From: Acidobacteriota bacterium
Lineage (GTDB): Bacteria > Acidobacteriota > Terriglobia > Terriglobales > Acidobacteriaceae
Assembly: GCA_016196065.1 (NCBI GenBank)
Contig: JACPYL010000010.1
Span: forward strand, 1,674,001 to 1,738,000
DNA length: 64,000 nt
Reading direction: 5' to 3'
Under the pieces are notes generated by a model. It saw nothing but the letters and a program-made list of their open reading frames with translations. It was not told where the DNA came from and did not search any database. Position numbers and translations under genes: made by a program. Shown piece by piece: positions 1-8,363 of the stretch. How positions within the stretch are numbered: the stretch's first letter is position 1; each line of letters begins with the position of its first letter.

Positions 1-332
1 CGATTACGGTGCTCCGCACTGAGTATCCGGGCCGCGACTTGTCGATTGTTGACGTATTGAACGCGGGCTGTTCCAAAGGGCATGCTTTGGAGCGCTGGAC
101 CAATTACCGTGGGATTACTCGCGATCAGGTCATGGCCGTTGGTGACAACTACAACGACATTGAAATGCTTGCCTTCGCCGGGCGGCCTTTTATCATGGGA
201 AATGCGTCCAAGGAACTATTGGGCCGGGGCTGGACGATGACTCGCTCGAATTCGGAAAACGGAGTCGCGGCGGCGATCGATCATGTGCTGCGTGGTGCCC
301 CCTTGGAATCCGTGGTGAGCAAGGCGGAATGA
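1..332 (+). CDS. HAD-superfamily hydrolase (Cof type), C-terminal part only
   Basis: Only the last ~110 residues are present; the frame is open at the left edge, so the gene begins outside the window. The visible part holds the family's last acidic motif, GDNYNDIEML, which binds Mg2+, preceded by a lysine region (GCSKGHALERW) typical of Cof/HAD-IIB phosphatases. These are cytosolic phosphatases acting on small phosphorylated metabolites; the substrate cannot be told from this fragment. The stop codon overlaps the next gene's ATG (ATGA), so the two are probably co-translated. Confidence 0.8.
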   Translation, partial: ITVLRTEYPGRDLSIVDVLNAGCSKGHALERWTNYRGITRDQVMAVGDNYNDIEMLAFAGRPFIMGNASKELLGRGWTMTRSNSENGVAAAIDHVLRGAPLESVVSKAE

Positions 333-1066
333 AGAGACTGCAATCCATTCGGCGAACGATCGTGGCGGGGGCGTTGACCCTGGCTTGTCTGCCGAGTTGC
401 GTCGCTGCCGATCTGGCGCTCCTGCGCAACGGCTTCACGATCCGGCACGAGCGGCACCAGGTGCTCGGAGAAAATACGCGGCTGTTTATGGGAAGTAGCG
501 ATTCAGGCTACGTAGATGTGCCGACATCGGACATTGAAGGCTTCGAAAAGGATTTGTCCCTGCCGCCGCACCTGGCCAAGTCGGTCTCGCCTGCAAATTC
601 CGTGGACTTGAATCAAGTCGTGAAATCCGCTAGCGCGAACTACCACCTTGATCCGGATCTGGTGAACAGTGTGATCCGCGCCGAGAGCGGATTTAATACG
701 CGGGCAGTTTCGCGCAAAGGCGCGCAAGGGCTGATGCAACTCATGCCGGGCACGGCGGAAAAACTGGGAGTGACGAATCCACTGGACCCCGCAGCCAATG
801 TCGACGGTGGAGCGCGCTACCTGCGCACGCTACTAGAGCGCTACAACTACGATCTGGTGAAAGCACTGGCGGCGTATAATGCTGGCCCGATGCGGGTGGA
901 GCAGTATCGGGGAGTGCCTCCATACAGGGAGACACGGGCGTATGTGAATGGGATCGTGCGCGACTACAACCGCAAGAAGATCGCGCAGGAAAAAGCGGCG
1001 AAACGCGCTGGGCGTCCGGCAGGGGCTAAAGCCCACGATCAGGCTGGCTCTCTATCGCAGCGGTGA
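329..1066 (+). CDS. Lytic transglycosylase, SLT domain
   Basis: A 245-residue exported protein. The N-terminus is a signal peptide (hydrophobic stretch ending near residue 26). The SLT (lysozyme-like) domain spans about residues 95-215, with the catalytic glutamate at E119 in AESGF, then GLMQLMPGTAEKLG and AYNAGP motifs. It cleaves peptidoglycan glycan strands in the periplasm, releasing anhydro-muropeptides. It is coupled to the upstream HAD gene by an ATGA overlap. The last ~18 residues and the stop codon are encoded by a dispersed palindromic repeat that also occurs in non-coding DNA, so the original C-terminus was probably replaced or extended by that repeat. Confidence 0.9.
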   Translation: MKRLQSIRRTIVAGALTLACLPSCVAADLALLRNGFTIRHERHQVLGENTRLFMGSSDSGYVDVPTSDIEGFEKDLSLPPHLAKSVSPANSVDLNQVVKSASANYHLDPDLVNSVIRAESGFNTRAVSRKGAQGLMQLMPGTAEKLGVTNPLDPAANVDGGARYLRTLLERYNYDLVKALAAYNAGPMRVEQYRGVPPYRETRAYVNGIVRDYNRKKIAQEKAAKRAGRPAGAKAHDQAGSLSQR

Positions 1067-1085
1067 ACCGCTGCGCCACCCAAAA
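1019..1085 (+). repeat. Dispersed bipartite palindromic repeat, copy 1
   Basis: 67 bases identical to 1249-1315. It has two palindromic parts: GGGGCTAAAGCCC near the left end and a longer inverted repeat around AGCGGTGAACCGCT. It runs into the 3' end of the lytic transglycosylase gene and supplies its stop codon. A third, inverted and partly diverged copy is at 11759-11834. The form resembles REP/BIME-type elements. Confidence 0.85.
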
Positions 1086-1435
1086 CGAACTGCCCAGAAA
1101 CAGACCATGTTCCCGACTTGCCGTCGTATGCCTGCTATCGTCTAAGCCTAGTTGCGGCCGTCTGAGACTAGATGCCGCACTCTGAGACGCGACCAGCCGC
1201 AGGAAAATTGCTAAGGATGTCGCGAGAGGGTCTCGCGCTCGGCATCCCGCAGGGGCTAAAGCCCACGATCAGGCTGGCTCTCTATCGCAGCGGTGAACCG
1301 CTGCGCCACCCAAAAGCAACTGCCCGGAAATTGCTGGGCATCCAACACTGCGTACGTTGACCCTGCCTGCTCTGTCATATACCTTCATGCAGGGGACGTG
1401 CCCGGCGCGCAATTGACCTTCCTCTGTTCACATTC
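1067..1435. other. Gene-free stretch with repeat copies and a hairpin
   Basis: 369 bases without a convincing gene. It contains the end of repeat copy 1, all of copy 2 (1249-1315), and a perfect 7-bp hairpin at 1221-1237 (CGCGAGA, 3-base loop, TCTCGCG). Small open frames here are made by the repeats themselves. The right end should hold the promoter of the YbhN-like gene, but no clear -35/-10 pair is visible. Confidence 0.7.
1249..1315 (+). repeat. Dispersed bipartite palindromic repeat, copy 2
   Basis: Identical over 67 bases to 1019-1085 and in the same orientation, 230 bases downstream. Similarity continues for about 15 more bases with few changes. This copy lies wholly between genes. Confidence 0.85.
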
Positions 1436-2479
1436 ATGAAAAAGAAATATCTCGTTTATGGCGTAGTGTTCCTGGTGCTGGTAGTGCTGGTTTATCTCCA
1501 GTTCAGGACATGGAAGAATTTCGACTGGGCGCGCTTCTGGCAGACTCGTCCACAGAACTGGTTTCACATCGCGCATGGCGTGGCTCTGATCTATCTGGCG
1601 TATGTCGTGCGGGCGATCCGGTGGAAGATTTTTTTGAAACCCGTAAGGCCGAAAGCGTCGTCGATGAGTTTGGTTGCCCCCACGATCATTGGTTTTACAG
1701 GGCTTGCTTTGCTTGGACGCCCGGGAGAATTGATTCGTCCCTACCTGGTGGCACGCCGGCATGATTTGACGTTTTCGTCGCAGATGGCGGTATGGGCGGT
1801 CGAGCGGATCTTCGACATCGGAGCATTCACGGTCTTGTTGGTGTCGATCATCTTCTTCGCGGAAGGTCCGAAAGAATTGCCGTTCTACCAGGCATTTCAA
1901 CGAGGCGGAATCATCCTCAGTTTGCTCGTGGTGGGATTGGTATTGGGCACCATGGCTGTGCATGCGAAAGGCGAGGCGATCGCCAATTGGGTGGAGCGGC
2001 GTTTTTCTCATCTAGCCGCCAACCTCGGACACAAGATCGCGAGCCGAGTCCGCGAGTTTCACAGCGGCCTCGACACGATCCACGGCCCGGGATCGCTGGC
2101 CGCGCTGATTGGGCTTTCGCTCCTGATGTGGTTCATGATCATCATGACGTATCAGGACGTGGCCCATTCCTATGGAGTGGAATCTCTCGACATACAGCGG
2201 TCCCAGGTACTGGTGCTCATGGGCGCGAGCATGATCGGGTCGATGGTGCAGTTGCCGGGAGTCGGCGGAGGATCGCAACTTGCCACCATCGCAACCCTGG
2301 AAAAGGTGTTTGATGTCCCCAAGGAACTGGCCGCCAGCTGCGGCATCATGTTGTGGCTGGTCACATTTGTATCAGTTGTTCCGCTGGGATTGTTTCTTGC
2401 ACATCGAGAGCGGTTGTCGCTCCGTAAGCTGTCGGAGGAGACGGCAAAAAAAGAGGATGAGGTTGCGCCGGCATCCTAG
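1436..2479 (+). CDS. Lysylphosphatidylglycerol synthase TM region / YbhN-like membrane protein
   Basis: A 347-residue inner-membrane protein with about eight hydrophobic segments and an N-terminal MKKKY anchor. It matches the UPF0104/YbhN fold, seen in the TM half of MprF-type lysylphosphatidylglycerol synthases: RAIRWKIFL after TM2, GRPGELIRPYL in the middle, and a glycine-rich GVGGG motif near residue 278. Members without the synthase domain are thought to act in lipid or glycolipid transport or modification; the substrate here is unknown. It stands alone between repeat-rich DNA and nrdR. Confidence 0.8.
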   Translation: MKKKYLVYGVVFLVLVVLVYLQFRTWKNFDWARFWQTRPQNWFHIAHGVALIYLAYVVRAIRWKIFLKPVRPKASSMSLVAPTIIGFTGLALLGRPGELIRPYLVARRHDLTFSSQMAVWAVERIFDIGAFTVLLVSIIFFAEGPKELPFYQAFQRGGIILSLLVVGLVLGTMAVHAKGEAIANWVERRFSHLAANLGHKIASRVREFHSGLDTIHGPGSLAALIGLSLLMWFMIIMTYQDVAHSYGVESLDIQRSQVLVLMGASMIGSMVQLPGVGGGSQLATIATLEKVFDVPKELAASCGIMLWLVTFVSVVPLGLFLAHRERLSLRKLSEETAKKEDEVAPAS

Positions 2480-2525
2480 GAATGCGGATTCCGTGCCGGT
2501 TTAAAGAAGCAAATCTAAAGCCTGA

Positions 2526-2555
2526 ACCACGAAGGACACCAAGGGTTCACGAAGG
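2526..2555 (+). repeat. Decamer tandem repeat (ACCACGAAGG type), copy 1
   Basis: Three imperfect 10-base units of the form ACCACGAAGG, ACACCAAGGG, TTCACGAAGG. A related four-unit array lies at 19061-19100. Arrays of this type recur between genes in several soil phyla. Function unknown. Confidence 0.6.
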
Positions 2556-2637
2556 CTTCTCTTCCAGCAGTCATTTCCTGAACGCGCCTCTTAGCCATGC
2601 TGGTTCGCGTCGGACAAATTCACACGCACCCCCCTGC

Positions 2638-2643
2638 TACAAT
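2638..2643 (+). promoter_or_regulatory. Possible -10 box for nrdR
   Basis: TACAAT lies 32 bases before the nrdR ATG. No strong -35 was found at 16-18 bases upstream, so the call is weak. Confidence 0.35.
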
Positions 2644-2675
2644 CGGTGGTATTCCTGAGTACCAATTAGCGCCAT

Positions 2676-3167
2676 ATGAAGTGTCCCTTTTGCGGATTTG
2701 AAAATGACAAGGTGGTGGATTCGCGCGAGAGTAAAGAGGCGGATTCGATCCGCCGCCGCCGCGAATGTCTGAAGTGCGAAAAGCGCTTCACGACTTACGA
2801 ACGCATCGACGAAATCCCCTACATGGTGGTGAAAAAGGACGGCCGGCGGGAGCGGTTTGACCGTCAGAAAGTTCTGAACGGACTGATGCGCGCCTGCGAA
2901 AAAAGGCCCGTGCCCATCAGTAAGCTTGAACAAATCGTCAACGAAGCAGAAGCTTTTGTGATCGAGTCCGCCGAGCGCGAACGGAAGACGAGCGAAGTTG
3001 GCGAACTGATCATGAATCGCCTGCGCCGGTATGACAAAGTTGCGTATGTGCGATTTGCCTCCGTGTATCTGGACTTCAAGGACGTGCAGGAGTTCATGGC
3101 CGAGTTGAAGGACCTGCTGAAAACCAAGGAACTGCCCGAGCAGAAAAGCAAAACCACGGCGAAGTAG
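2676..3167 (+). CDS. nrdR: Transcriptional repressor NrdR
   Basis: A 163-residue regulator of ribonucleotide reductase genes. The N-terminal zinc ribbon has C3, C6, C31 and C34 as ligands, with the family's arginine-rich stretch (SIRRRRECLKC) between the pairs. The ATP-cone domain, which senses ATP/dATP, spans about residues 49-135 (VVKKDGRRERFDRQKV onward). Length and order are standard. It normally binds NrdR boxes upstream of nrd operons; no nrd gene lies in this window. The isocitrate dehydrogenase gene follows after 20 bases and may be co-transcribed. Confidence 0.95.
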   Translation: MKCPFCGFENDKVVDSRESKEADSIRRRRECLKCEKRFTTYERIDEIPYMVVKKDGRRERFDRQKVLNGLMRACEKRPVPISKLEQIVNEAEAFVIESAERERKTSEVGELIMNRLRRYDKVAYVRFASVYLDFKDVQEFMAELKDLLKTKELPEQKSKTTAK

Positions 3168-3187
3168 TTCGCCCCACATTTGAATTC

Positions 3188-4219
3188 ATGACACATAAAA
3201 TTACCCTTATCCCCGGCGACGGCATTGGACCTGAAGTTACACAGGCGGCTGTGCGCATTCTCGAAGCGACCGGCGTCAAGTTTGAATGGGAGAGCTTCGC
3301 AGCTGGTGCGGAAGCTTTTGAGAGATACAAGGAATACATTCCCAAGGAACTGACGGAATCGATCGAACGCACGCGGGTCGGACTGAAGGGGCCCGTCACA
3401 ACGCCCATCGGGGGCGGGTTTTCCAGCATCAACGTGGAGTTGCGCAAGCGTTTTGAGCTGTTCGCGAATTTCCGTCCGATCACGAATCTGCCGCATATTC
3501 CTGCGCGTTATCCGAATGTTGACCTCATTATCGTTCGCGAAAACACCGAGGGTCTGTATTCCGGAATCGAGCATGAGGTCATCCCGGGCGTGGTCGAAAG
3601 CCTGAAGATCATCACGGAAAAAGCTTCCACGCGAATTTCGCGTTTTGCCTTTGACTACGCGCGCAAGTATCACCGCAAGAAGATTCACTCGATCCACAAA
3701 GCCAACATCATGAAGATGTCGGACGGCCTGTTTCTGCGCTGTTCGCGGACGGTGGCGAAGGAATATCCCGAGATCACGTACGGCGAACACATCGTTGACA
3801 ACACGTGCATGCAACTCGTGATGAATCCCTATCAGTACGACATCCTGCTGATGGAAAATCTGTACGGTGACATTGTTTCCGACTTGTGTGCTGGACTGGT
3901 AGGCGGCCTGGGAGTCGTGCCGGGCGCAAATTTTGGACACGAGTGCGCGATCTTCGAGGCGGTTCACGGATCGGCTCCGGATATCGCCGGGAAGAATCTG
4001 GCGAACCCCACTGCCGTACTGCGTTCGTCCCTACTGATGCTGCACCATCTGGGCGAGCACGATGCTGCCCAGCGAATCCAAGCCGCTCTCGATCATGTGT
4101 TCATCGATCGGACGAAACTCACCCGCGACGTGGGCGGGACCGCAGGCACTTCGCAATTCGCGGACGCGGTGATCGCGGCCATGGAATCGCAAAAAACCGC
4201 CGCCAATACCACACCCTAA
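3188..4219 (+). CDS. NAD-type isocitrate/isopropylmalate dehydrogenase family; probably isocitrate dehydrogenase
   Basis: A 343-residue beta-decarboxylating dehydrogenase. Visible are the start TLIPGDGIGPEV, the substrate loop around GLKGPVTTPIGGGFSSINVELRK, the NTEGLYSGIEHE motif, and the metal-binding DIVSDLCAGLVGGLGVVPGANFG with the terminal HGSAPDIAGKNLANP. The S-x-N-x-x-LR pattern in the substrate loop is that of isocitrate dehydrogenases of the NAD (IDH3-like) group rather than LeuB, and no leu genes are nearby. Expected role: TCA-cycle conversion of isocitrate to 2-oxoglutarate in the cytosol. Isopropylmalate or homoisocitrate activity cannot be fully excluded. Confidence 0.85.
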   Translation: MTHKITLIPGDGIGPEVTQAAVRILEATGVKFEWESFAAGAEAFERYKEYIPKELTESIERTRVGLKGPVTTPIGGGFSSINVELRKRFELFANFRPITNLPHIPARYPNVDLIIVRENTEGLYSGIEHEVIPGVVESLKIITEKASTRISRFAFDYARKYHRKKIHSIHKANIMKMSDGLFLRCSRTVAKEYPEITYGEHIVDNTCMQLVMNPYQYDILLMENLYGDIVSDLCAGLVGGLGVVPGANFGHECAIFEAVHGSAPDIAGKNLANPTAVLRSSLLMLHHLGEHDAAQRIQAALDHVFIDRTKLTRDVGGTAGTSQFADAVIAAMESQKTAANTTP

Positions 4220-4274
4220 ACGTAGAGACACGGCTTAGTGCGTCTTCCGCTGGCACACCATAGAAGACTTTGAC

Positions 4275-4298
4275 AGAGACGGGGCAAGCCCCGTCTCT
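4275..4298 (+). terminator. Hairpin after the isocitrate dehydrogenase gene
   Basis: Perfect 10-bp stem (AGAGACGGGG / CCCCGTCTCT) with loop CAAG, between the dehydrogenase and ctaA. There is no strong U-tract, so it may be a dispersed palindrome or a weak terminator rather than a classic intrinsic terminator. Confidence 0.5.
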
Positions 4299-4354
4299 AT
4301 GTCGAGAGTGTGAGTGGAATTCAGAGTGCGGGGAGATTCCGGGCGTCTGTTAGA

Positions 4355-5365
4355 ATGATCTGTTTTTCAGTTCATCCGGATGTGTCCAGTAGCGACGCAT
4401 CCCCTGGGGTTGTTGTGGGGACCGATCTGAAGTCGATTACCGTGCCGCATCATCGCGGTCTGCATCGCTTTGCGACCGTGACTGCTTTTCTTACCCTGCT
4501 TCTGATTATTGCGGGAGCGCTCGTCACCAGTAACGATGCGGGATTGTCGGTTCCCGACTGGCCTACCAGTTTTGGTTCGCTCTATAAGATGCCGCGCATG
4601 GTCGGTGGTGTTCAGTACGAACATGGGCACCGTATGGTGGCGGAGCTTGTCGGCCTGCTGACGATCATCCTCGCGATATGGACCTGGCGAGTCGAGAAAC
4701 GAATGTGGCTCCGCCTGCTGGGCGTGATGGCGCTGCTGACGGTAATGTTCCAGGGCCTTCTGGGCGGCATCACGGTTCTGTTTTACCTGCCTCCGGTAAT
4801 CTCGAGCGCGCACGCGGCGCTGGCGCAAACATTTTTCTGTATTGCGGTTGCGATCGCTGTTTCCACCGGGCCACGATGGATCGAAGAACAACCCAAGGTC
4901 GACATCGATCAGAGACGTCCATCGCTGTTCACGCTCACTTTGCTCGGAATCTTCGTTCTCTATACGCAGCTGATCCTGGGCGCGATGTTCCGCCACAAGG
5001 GATTAAGTTGGTGGCCGCACGTCGTCCACGCTGCAGTAGTGGCGATTGTGCTTTCGTGGACGGCCATTCGAGCAATCTCCGTCTACCCGCAGATCGATGC
5101 GGTGCGCCGTCCGGCGATTACGATGCTGAGCCTGATGGTGGCGCAGTTGTGCCTGGGATTCATGGCCTTCATCACACGCGTGATGTGGGGACATGATGCC
5201 GCGCAACCGGAATGGCCAATGATCCTCTCCACTGTGGTCCACGTCGCGGTCGGAGCATTGCTGCTGGCTACGACCGTCGTTCTCGCCATCCAAGTGTGGC
5301 GCCACGTCCCGTTGTCATTTGAGGAACGCGTTCCTGGACGGGAACAGAAACCGGTCGCCGCATGA
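4355..5365 (+). CDS. ctaA: Heme A synthase, CtaA/COX15 family
   Basis: An inner-membrane protein of about 336 residues with eight hydrophobic segments. It oxidises the C8 methyl of heme O to make heme A for cytochrome oxidase. The paired histidines expected for heme ligation are seen in HRGLH, EHGHRM and SSAHAAL in the first half and in WPHVVHA and VVHVAV in the second. SLPSW-type motif GLSVPDWPTSFG is present. The start is uncertain: the frame is open from 4310; ATG 4355 is chosen but lacks a ribosome binding site, and GTG 4382 is possible. ctaB follows with an ATGA overlap. Confidence 0.88.
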   Translation: MICFSVHPDVSSSDASPGVVVGTDLKSITVPHHRGLHRFATVTAFLTLLLIIAGALVTSNDAGLSVPDWPTSFGSLYKMPRMVGGVQYEHGHRMVAELVGLLTIILAIWTWRVEKRMWLRLLGVMALLTVMFQGLLGGITVLFYLPPVISSAHAALAQTFFCIAVAIAVSTGPRWIEEQPKVDIDQRRPSLFTLTLLGIFVLYTQLILGAMFRHKGLSWWPHVVHAAVVAIVLSWTAIRAISVYPQIDAVRRPAITMLSLMVAQLCLGFMAFITRVMWGHDAAQPEWPMILSTVVHVAVGALLLATTVVLAIQVWRHVPLSFEERVPGREQKPVAA

Positions 5366-6294
5366 GCGTTGTCTCGCAGGTCCCATCCTTTACGCCCACA
5401 CGCATACGAACGCTCGCGAGCGATTATGCGCAGCTCACCAAAATGCGGGTCACGACTCTGATCGTGATGACCGCGTGGTGCGGATTTTATTTTGGCGCGC
5501 TGAAGAATGGAGTCTCTTCCCTTTCGTGGAGTTTGTTCAACGCCTTGCTGGGGATTGGACTGGTGTCGGCGGGCACGGCGGCTCTCAATGAAGTCATGGA
5601 GTACCAGATCGACGCGCGCATGCGCCGCACTGCGAATCGTCCGCTGCCTTCGGGACGGATGAGCTTGCTGCATGGAACGATTGCCGGCGTGCTGCTGACC
5701 GTCGGAGGCGCGTTCTACCTAGCAGTCGCAACCAACACGCTCACAGGACTACTGGCGCTGGCGACGGCTTTTGTTTATCTCGCGGCCTATACGCCGCTGA
5801 AGCGGCTCCATCCCATCTGCACGTTTGTGGGCGCAATTCCAGGCGCCATGCCGGGAGTGCTCGGATGGACGGCAGCACGCGGGCGGCTGGAATTAGGCGC
5901 GCTCATCATGTTCGCGATTGTGTTCTTCTGGCAGTTTCCGCACTTCTATTCCATTGCTTGGCTTTATCGGGAAGATTATGCGGCCGGAGATATCCGGATG
6001 CTCCCGGTGTTCGAGGAGGATGGGAAGACGACGGGGCGGCAGATTGTGGCCTACTCGCTCGCTTTGATTCCGGTGAGCCTGGCACCGACGATTTTTGAAA
6101 TGTCGGGCAAGATTTATGCGATCGGTGCGATCGTGATGGGTATTGCGCTCTGCTATTTCGGCGCCCGTCTGGCCCGCCTGGGGCTGCCGATGAATGCGCC
6201 GCGCTCGAAACAGCAGGCACGTCACTTGTTGCGAGCCAGCATTATCTACCTGCCTTTGCTATTCGCGCTGATGATGATCAACGGCGTAAAATAA
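5362..6294 (+). CDS. ctaB: Protoheme IX farnesyltransferase (heme O synthase)
   Basis: A 310-residue UbiA-family prenyltransferase with about nine membrane segments. It transfers a farnesyl group to heme B, giving heme O, the substrate of CtaA. The first aspartate-rich site is NEVMEYQIDARMRRTANRPL (about residues 76-95) and the second is YREDYAAGDIRML (about 206-218). It overlaps ctaA by four bases. An ABC transporter gene starts three bases after its stop, suggesting one transcription unit for heme A formation and an exporter. Confidence 0.93.
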   Translation: MSVVSQVPSFTPTRIRTLASDYAQLTKMRVTTLIVMTAWCGFYFGALKNGVSSLSWSLFNALLGIGLVSAGTAALNEVMEYQIDARMRRTANRPLPSGRMSLLHGTIAGVLLTVGGAFYLAVATNTLTGLLALATAFVYLAAYTPLKRLHPICTFVGAIPGAMPGVLGWTAARGRLELGALIMFAIVFFWQFPHFYSIAWLYREDYAAGDIRMLPVFEEDGKTTGRQIVAYSLALIPVSLAPTIFEMSGKIYAIGAIVMGIALCYFGARLARLGLPMNAPRSKQQARHLLRASIIYLPLLFALMMINGVK

Positions 6295-6297
6295 TCT

Positions 6298-7287
6298 GTG
6301 ACCCCAAACGTGAGTGACGTCGAGTCCATTCCCCTTACAGAGCAGACAAAGACTACCAGCGCGATTATTTCCGTGCGGGGTCTGGTCCACCGCTATGCTG
6401 ACCGGACCGCACTCGATGGGATCTCGTTCGATGTACGTCCTGCGGAGTTGTTTGGGCTACTTGGTCCAAATGGAAGCGGCAAGACCACGCTGTTTCGCAT
6501 CCTGTCCACGCTGATGGTACCGAGTGCAGGGACCGCGCACATTGCGGATCTCGACGTCGTTCGGCAATCGTCCGCTTTGCGGAGGCATATCGGGGTTGTA
6601 TTTCAGGCGCAGAGTGTCGACGCAAAGCTTACCGCTTACGAGAACCTGTGGCATCAGGGGCATCTGTATGGTCTGCGCGGGCCGGCCCTGAAACAACGGA
6701 TTGAAGAGATCCTGACTCGGGTGGGGCTGCTGGATCGGGCAGGCGATCGCGTGGAAACGTTCTCCGGCGGAATGCAACGGCGTATTGAGCTGGCGAAGGG
6801 ACTCTTACATCATCCGGAAGTTCTTTTGCTGGATGAACCGACGACTGGACTTGATCCCGGAGCGCGGCGTGATCTGTGGCAGTACCTTCAGATCCTGCGG
6901 GATGAGGAAAAGGTTTCGGTCATCGTGACCACGCACCTGATGGAGGAAGCGGAACGCTGTGACCGGCTGGCGATCTTGAACGAAGGAAAGCTGGTCGCGC
7001 TGGGGACTCCTGCCGAGTTAACGCGCGAGATTGGCGGCGATGTCGTGCTGCTCGAATCGCGCGACGCTGAAGGACTGGCGGCAAAGATTCGAAACCGGTT
7101 CCACCTGGATGCGACTGTGATGGGCCAGCAGGTCCGACTGGAGATTGAAAACGGACATCGATTTGTGCCGGACGTGGTTGAGGCATTTCCGGGAGAAATT
7201 CAAGCGTTGAGTGTGAGTAATCCCACGCTCGAAGATGTTTTTATTCATCGTACGGGGCACAAGTTCTGGAACCAGGAGAATTTGTAA
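6298..7287 (+). CDS. ABC-2 type transporter, ATP-binding protein
   Basis: A 329-residue ATPase of the DrrA/CcmA-like export class. Walker A is GPNGSGKTT (residues 56-64), the signature is FSGGMQRR, Walker B is LLLDEPTTGLDP, and the switch histidine is in TTHLM. The C-terminal ~80 residues form the extra domain common in DrrA-like proteins. The GTG start lies three bases after ctaB. The partner permease is at 7393. Placement after ctaAB, often followed by an ABC-2 exporter in this phylum, hints at a role linked to respiratory chain biogenesis, but the cargo is unknown. Confidence 0.88.
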   Translation: MTPNVSDVESIPLTEQTKTTSAIISVRGLVHRYADRTALDGISFDVRPAELFGLLGPNGSGKTTLFRILSTLMVPSAGTAHIADLDVVRQSSALRRHIGVVFQAQSVDAKLTAYENLWHQGHLYGLRGPALKQRIEEILTRVGLLDRAGDRVETFSGGMQRRIELAKGLLHHPEVLLLDEPTTGLDPGARRDLWQYLQILRDEEKVSVIVTTHLMEEAERCDRLAILNEGKLVALGTPAELTREIGGDVVLLESRDAEGLAAKIRNRFHLDATVMGQQVRLEIENGHRFVPDVVEAFPGEIQALSVSNPTLEDVFIHRTGHKFWNQENL

Positions 7288-7387
7288 TTTTGTAATTTGC
7301 AATTGGTAATCTAAAAACTCAAGGCACGATCTCATCGAGCCGTAAGCCTTTGGTTTTCAGATTACAAATTACAAATTACAAAATTAC
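7284..7387. repeat. Heptamer-type inverted repeat between ATPase and permease
   Basis: Two 36-base arms, 7284-7319 and 7352-7387, are near-perfect reverse complements (four mismatches, three of them transitions), with a 32-base loop. Each arm is made of degenerate ~7-base AT-rich units of the type GTAATTT. The left arm contains the ATPase stop codon and the right arm ends five bases before the permease ATG, so in mRNA this would be a large intercistronic hairpin. Confidence 0.85.
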
Positions 7388-7392
7388 CAATT

Positions 7393-8208
7393 ATGTCCAC
7401 TGCTTCCATTCCGATGAACGCTGCACCGTCCGCTGGAGTTTCTCTGCCCGCCTTCACGCTCTGGTGGCGGGAGATTGTTCGCTTCTACCGGCAGCCGGCG
7501 CGAGTGGCTGGAGTGATCCTGTCGCCATTGATTTTCTGGGTCGTGCTCGGAGCGGGCTTCGGAACTTCATTCCGGTCGGGTGAGGGCGCGGGCCAACAGC
7601 ACTATCTTGACTACTCGTTCCCGGGCGCCCTGGTGATGATCGTGCTGTTCACGTCGATCTTCACGATGATGTCGGTGATTGAAGACCGCAATAAGGGATT
7701 CTTGCTGTCGGTGCTCGTCGCGCCCGTACCGCGTACTGCGATCGTGTTGGGCAAGGTGCTGGGCGGAACTACGCTGGCTTCCATTCAAGGCCTGATTTTT
7801 CTCGCTTTCGCACCGCTCGTGGGGATTCACTTCACGCTCGCGTCCTTTGGATTGATCGCACTGACCGTGTTCCTGGTGTCGTTTGCTTTGACTGCTCTGG
7901 GCTTTGCCATCGCGTGGCCGATGGATTCAACGCAGTCCTTTCACGCGATCATCAACTTGTTCCTGATTCCGCTGTGGCTTTTGTCGGGCGCGTTGTTCCC
8001 TCTTGCGCACGCTTCGCGGTGGATGCAGGCGCTGATGTATCTCAACCCGCTGACCTACGGAGTGGAAGCTCTGCGCACGCTGATGTATCCGGGAGCGGAG
8101 AACACCTTTACCCTGCCCGCATCGATGTTGACCCTCCTGCTGTTTGCGTTGTTCATGTTCGGGCTGGCGTTTGCCTTGGCCAATCGGAAGAGTACGTCGG
8201 GTCGGTAG
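7393..8208 (+). CDS. ABC-2 type transporter, permease
   Basis: A 271-residue membrane protein with about six hydrophobic segments, the usual DrrB-like size. The conserved ABC-2 block is seen at FPGALVMIVLFTSIFTMMSVIEDRNKGFLLSVLVAPVPR, and the later LLSGALFPL stretch matches the family. It is the partner of the ATPase at 6298. The stop codon lies inside a run of six 7-base repeat units (8201-8242). Confidence 0.88.
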   Translation: MSTASIPMNAAPSAGVSLPAFTLWWREIVRFYRQPARVAGVILSPLIFWVVLGAGFGTSFRSGEGAGQQHYLDYSFPGALVMIVLFTSIFTMMSVIEDRNKGFLLSVLVAPVPRTAIVLGKVLGGTTLASIQGLIFLAFAPLVGIHFTLASFGLIALTVFLVSFALTALGFAIAWPMDSTQSFHAIINLFLIPLWLLSGALFPLAHASRWMQALMYLNPLTYGVEALRTLMYPGAENTFTLPASMLTLLLFALFMFGLAFALANRKSTSGR

Positions 8209-8242
8209 TCGTTTGTCGTTGGTCCTCGGTCATTCGTCGTTC
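8201..8242 (+). repeat. Array of six 7-base units
   Basis: Exactly 42 bases made of six 7-mers, all starting GTC (consensus GTCGTTG), overlapping the last codons of the permease gene. No matching inverted arm was found nearby, so this looks like half of the hairpin type seen at 21047 and 29051. Confidence 0.75.
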
Positions 8243-8363
8243 GCACTGTAGCTGACTCCGGCGGCGGGGGAATGTCAGAACTGTTGTTCCAAATTCATAA
8301 TCCAGAAATCAGATACACTTGCCGAGCGGCTCACGACGAACTGCTCGTGCCGGACATTCCTAC

